This document shows, piece by piece, positions 5,292 through 6,137 of a stretch of DNA of 6,137 nucleotides. The notes under the pieces were generated by a model, which was not told the DNA's origin, searched no databases, and saw only the letters and a program-made list of their open reading frames with translations. The translations under genes and the position numbers were made by a program. The DNA comes from Desulfobacteraceae bacterium. GTDB lineage: Bacteria > Desulfobacterota > Desulfobacteria > Desulfobacterales > Desulfobacteraceae. The DNA lies in the NCBI GenBank assembly GCA_024225895.1, contig JAAEMC010000283.1, positions 1 through 6,137 on the forward strand, given 5' to 3'. Position 1 is the stretch's first letter. Each line of letters starts with the position of its first letter.

Positions 5292-6137
5292 ATGAGTGAT
5301 AAACCTTCCTACGAAGAGCTGGAATCGTACATAGAAAAGCTTGAAGAAAAAGTGTTTAAAAAGCTGCGTGCAGAAAAGATCAATCAGGTATTGATCTATA
5401 TTTCCAATGCCGTGAATACTGTTTCAAGCTTTGATGAACTGTACAAATCCATTCACAATGCCTTAAGCCGTTTAATGGACATGACCAATTTTTATATCGC
5501 TATGTATTATAAAGAGCTGAATGCCATCCAGTTCGTCTATGCCAGGGATGAGTTCGATCAGCAATATGAATATATAGAAAATTTTACAGAAAACCGGTCC
5601 TTGACCGGTGATATCATCCTGTCTAAAAAGCCCATGTTTCTGACGGAAGATCTCTTAAAAGCCCTTAAAAAGCAAGAGAGAATAAAAGGCACGATCCCTA
5701 AAATTTGGTTGGGCGTACCTTTGATGATTAAAAAAGAGGTCCTGGGTGTGATGGCGGTCCAAAGTTACGATAACCCCAATCAGTTTACCTATAAAGATCT
5801 GGAAGTCTTAAGTTTTGTATCTGGTCAGATTGCGGTTTCAATTGAGAAAAAAAGAATGGAAACATCCCTGCAGCAGCGCGAGGAACATTTCAGGACTCTT
5901 TTTGAAGGTGCCAATGACGGAATTTTTATCCTGGATCAGGGAAGATTCAGCGACTGTAATCAACGGACCCTTGAGATATTCGGGTTAAAATCAAAAGAAG
6001 ATCTTAAGGGATTGATGCCAAAAGCTATTTCACCGGAAAACCAGCCGGACGGCAGAGTTTCAAAATCAGCCTATGCCCTATATATTGATCAAACCCTAAA
6101 AGGAGATCCCCAACAGTTTTATTGGCTTCACAATAAA
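5292..6137 (+). CDS. GAF-PAS sensory protein, N-terminal 282 residues (partial)
   Basis: The frame is open from ATG 5292 to the window end, with an in-frame TAA at 5271-5273, so ATG 5292 is the only reasonable start. The N-terminus MSDKPSYEELESYIEKLEEK is a short coiled-coil lead-in, a common opening of sensor kinases in Desulfobacterota. A GAF domain follows (about 34-186: INQVLIYISNAV, SLTGDIILSKKPMF, WLGVPLMIKKEVLGVMAVQS, FVSGQIAVSIE), then the first part of a PAS domain (from about 197: FRTLFEGANDGIFILDQGRF, CNQRTLEIFGL). No membrane helix is seen, so it is probably a cytosolic sensor. The output domain (histidine kinase, GGDEF or other) lies beyond the edge and cannot be named; a sensor histidine kinase is the most usual outcome. 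The start has almost no Shine-Dalgarno (only GGCG at 5281-5284), suggesting weak or unusual initiation. Confidence 0.9.
   Translation, partial: MSDKPSYEELESYIEKLEEKVFKKLRAEKINQVLIYISNAVNTVSSFDELYKSIHNALSRLMDMTNFYIAMYYKELNAIQFVYARDEFDQQYEYIENFTENRSLTGDIILSKKPMFLTEDLLKALKKQERIKGTIPKIWLGVPLMIKKEVLGVMAVQSYDNPNQFTYKDLEVLSFVSGQIAVSIEKKRMETSLQQREEHFRTLFEGANDGIFILDQGRFSDCNQRTLEIFGLKSKEDLKGLMPKAISPENQPDGRVSKSAYALYIDQTLKGDPQQFYWLHNK

Overview
The window looks like chromosomal DNA from a motile Gram-negative bacterium, most likely a Desulfobacterota (Desulfobacteraceae-like) sulfate reducer. This is inferred from protein style: a chemoreceptor with a much reduced HAMP segment and an [23 protein letters not shown] methylation helix, an acidic tail ending in an aromatic pentapeptide, a sensor protein opening with MSDKPSYEELE, and AT-leaning coding sequence. 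No marker gene is present, so the placement stays an inference. Every gene I can support is on the + strand.

Layout: (1) 1-177 is the C-terminal end of a CheW-like coupling protein, cut by the window edge. (2) 178-424 is a leader region with a strong but poorly placed Shine-Dalgarno and a doubtful 27-codon ORF that overlaps the next start. (3) 425-3196 is a complete 923-aa transmembrane chemoreceptor (MCP) whose periplasmic part carries two tandem copies of a Cache-like sensor unit, followed by a perfect-stem terminator at 3225-3249. (4) 3254-3479 holds no convincing gene but a cluster of inverted repeats suggesting a structured RNA or regulatory leader. (5) 3492-5000 encodes an unrecognised 502-aa protein: two membrane helices, one TPR-like unit, a long coiled coil and a C-terminal region ending in an R-x4-H motif (RNSIVH) typical of HEPN domains. 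(6) 5028-5164 is a short, frameshifted remnant of a receptor periplasmic (CHASE3-like) domain. (7) 5292-6137 is the start of a GAF-PAS sensory protein that runs off the window.

The CheW end and the MCP make a plausible chemotaxis pair: the MCP senses a periplasmic ligand and passes the signal through CheW to CheA. The GAF-PAS protein is a separate cytosolic sensor. The middle gene does not obviously belong to chemotaxis. It lies between two inverted copies of a 21-bp sequence (20/21 match; 3458-3478 and 5028-5048), with a receptor-gene remnant at its right edge, which suggests an acquired module or a rearrangement point. The most novel candidate is this membrane-anchored TPR/coiled-coil/HEPN-like protein with its structured leader. 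It could be a defence or stress effector, but nothing in the window proves that.
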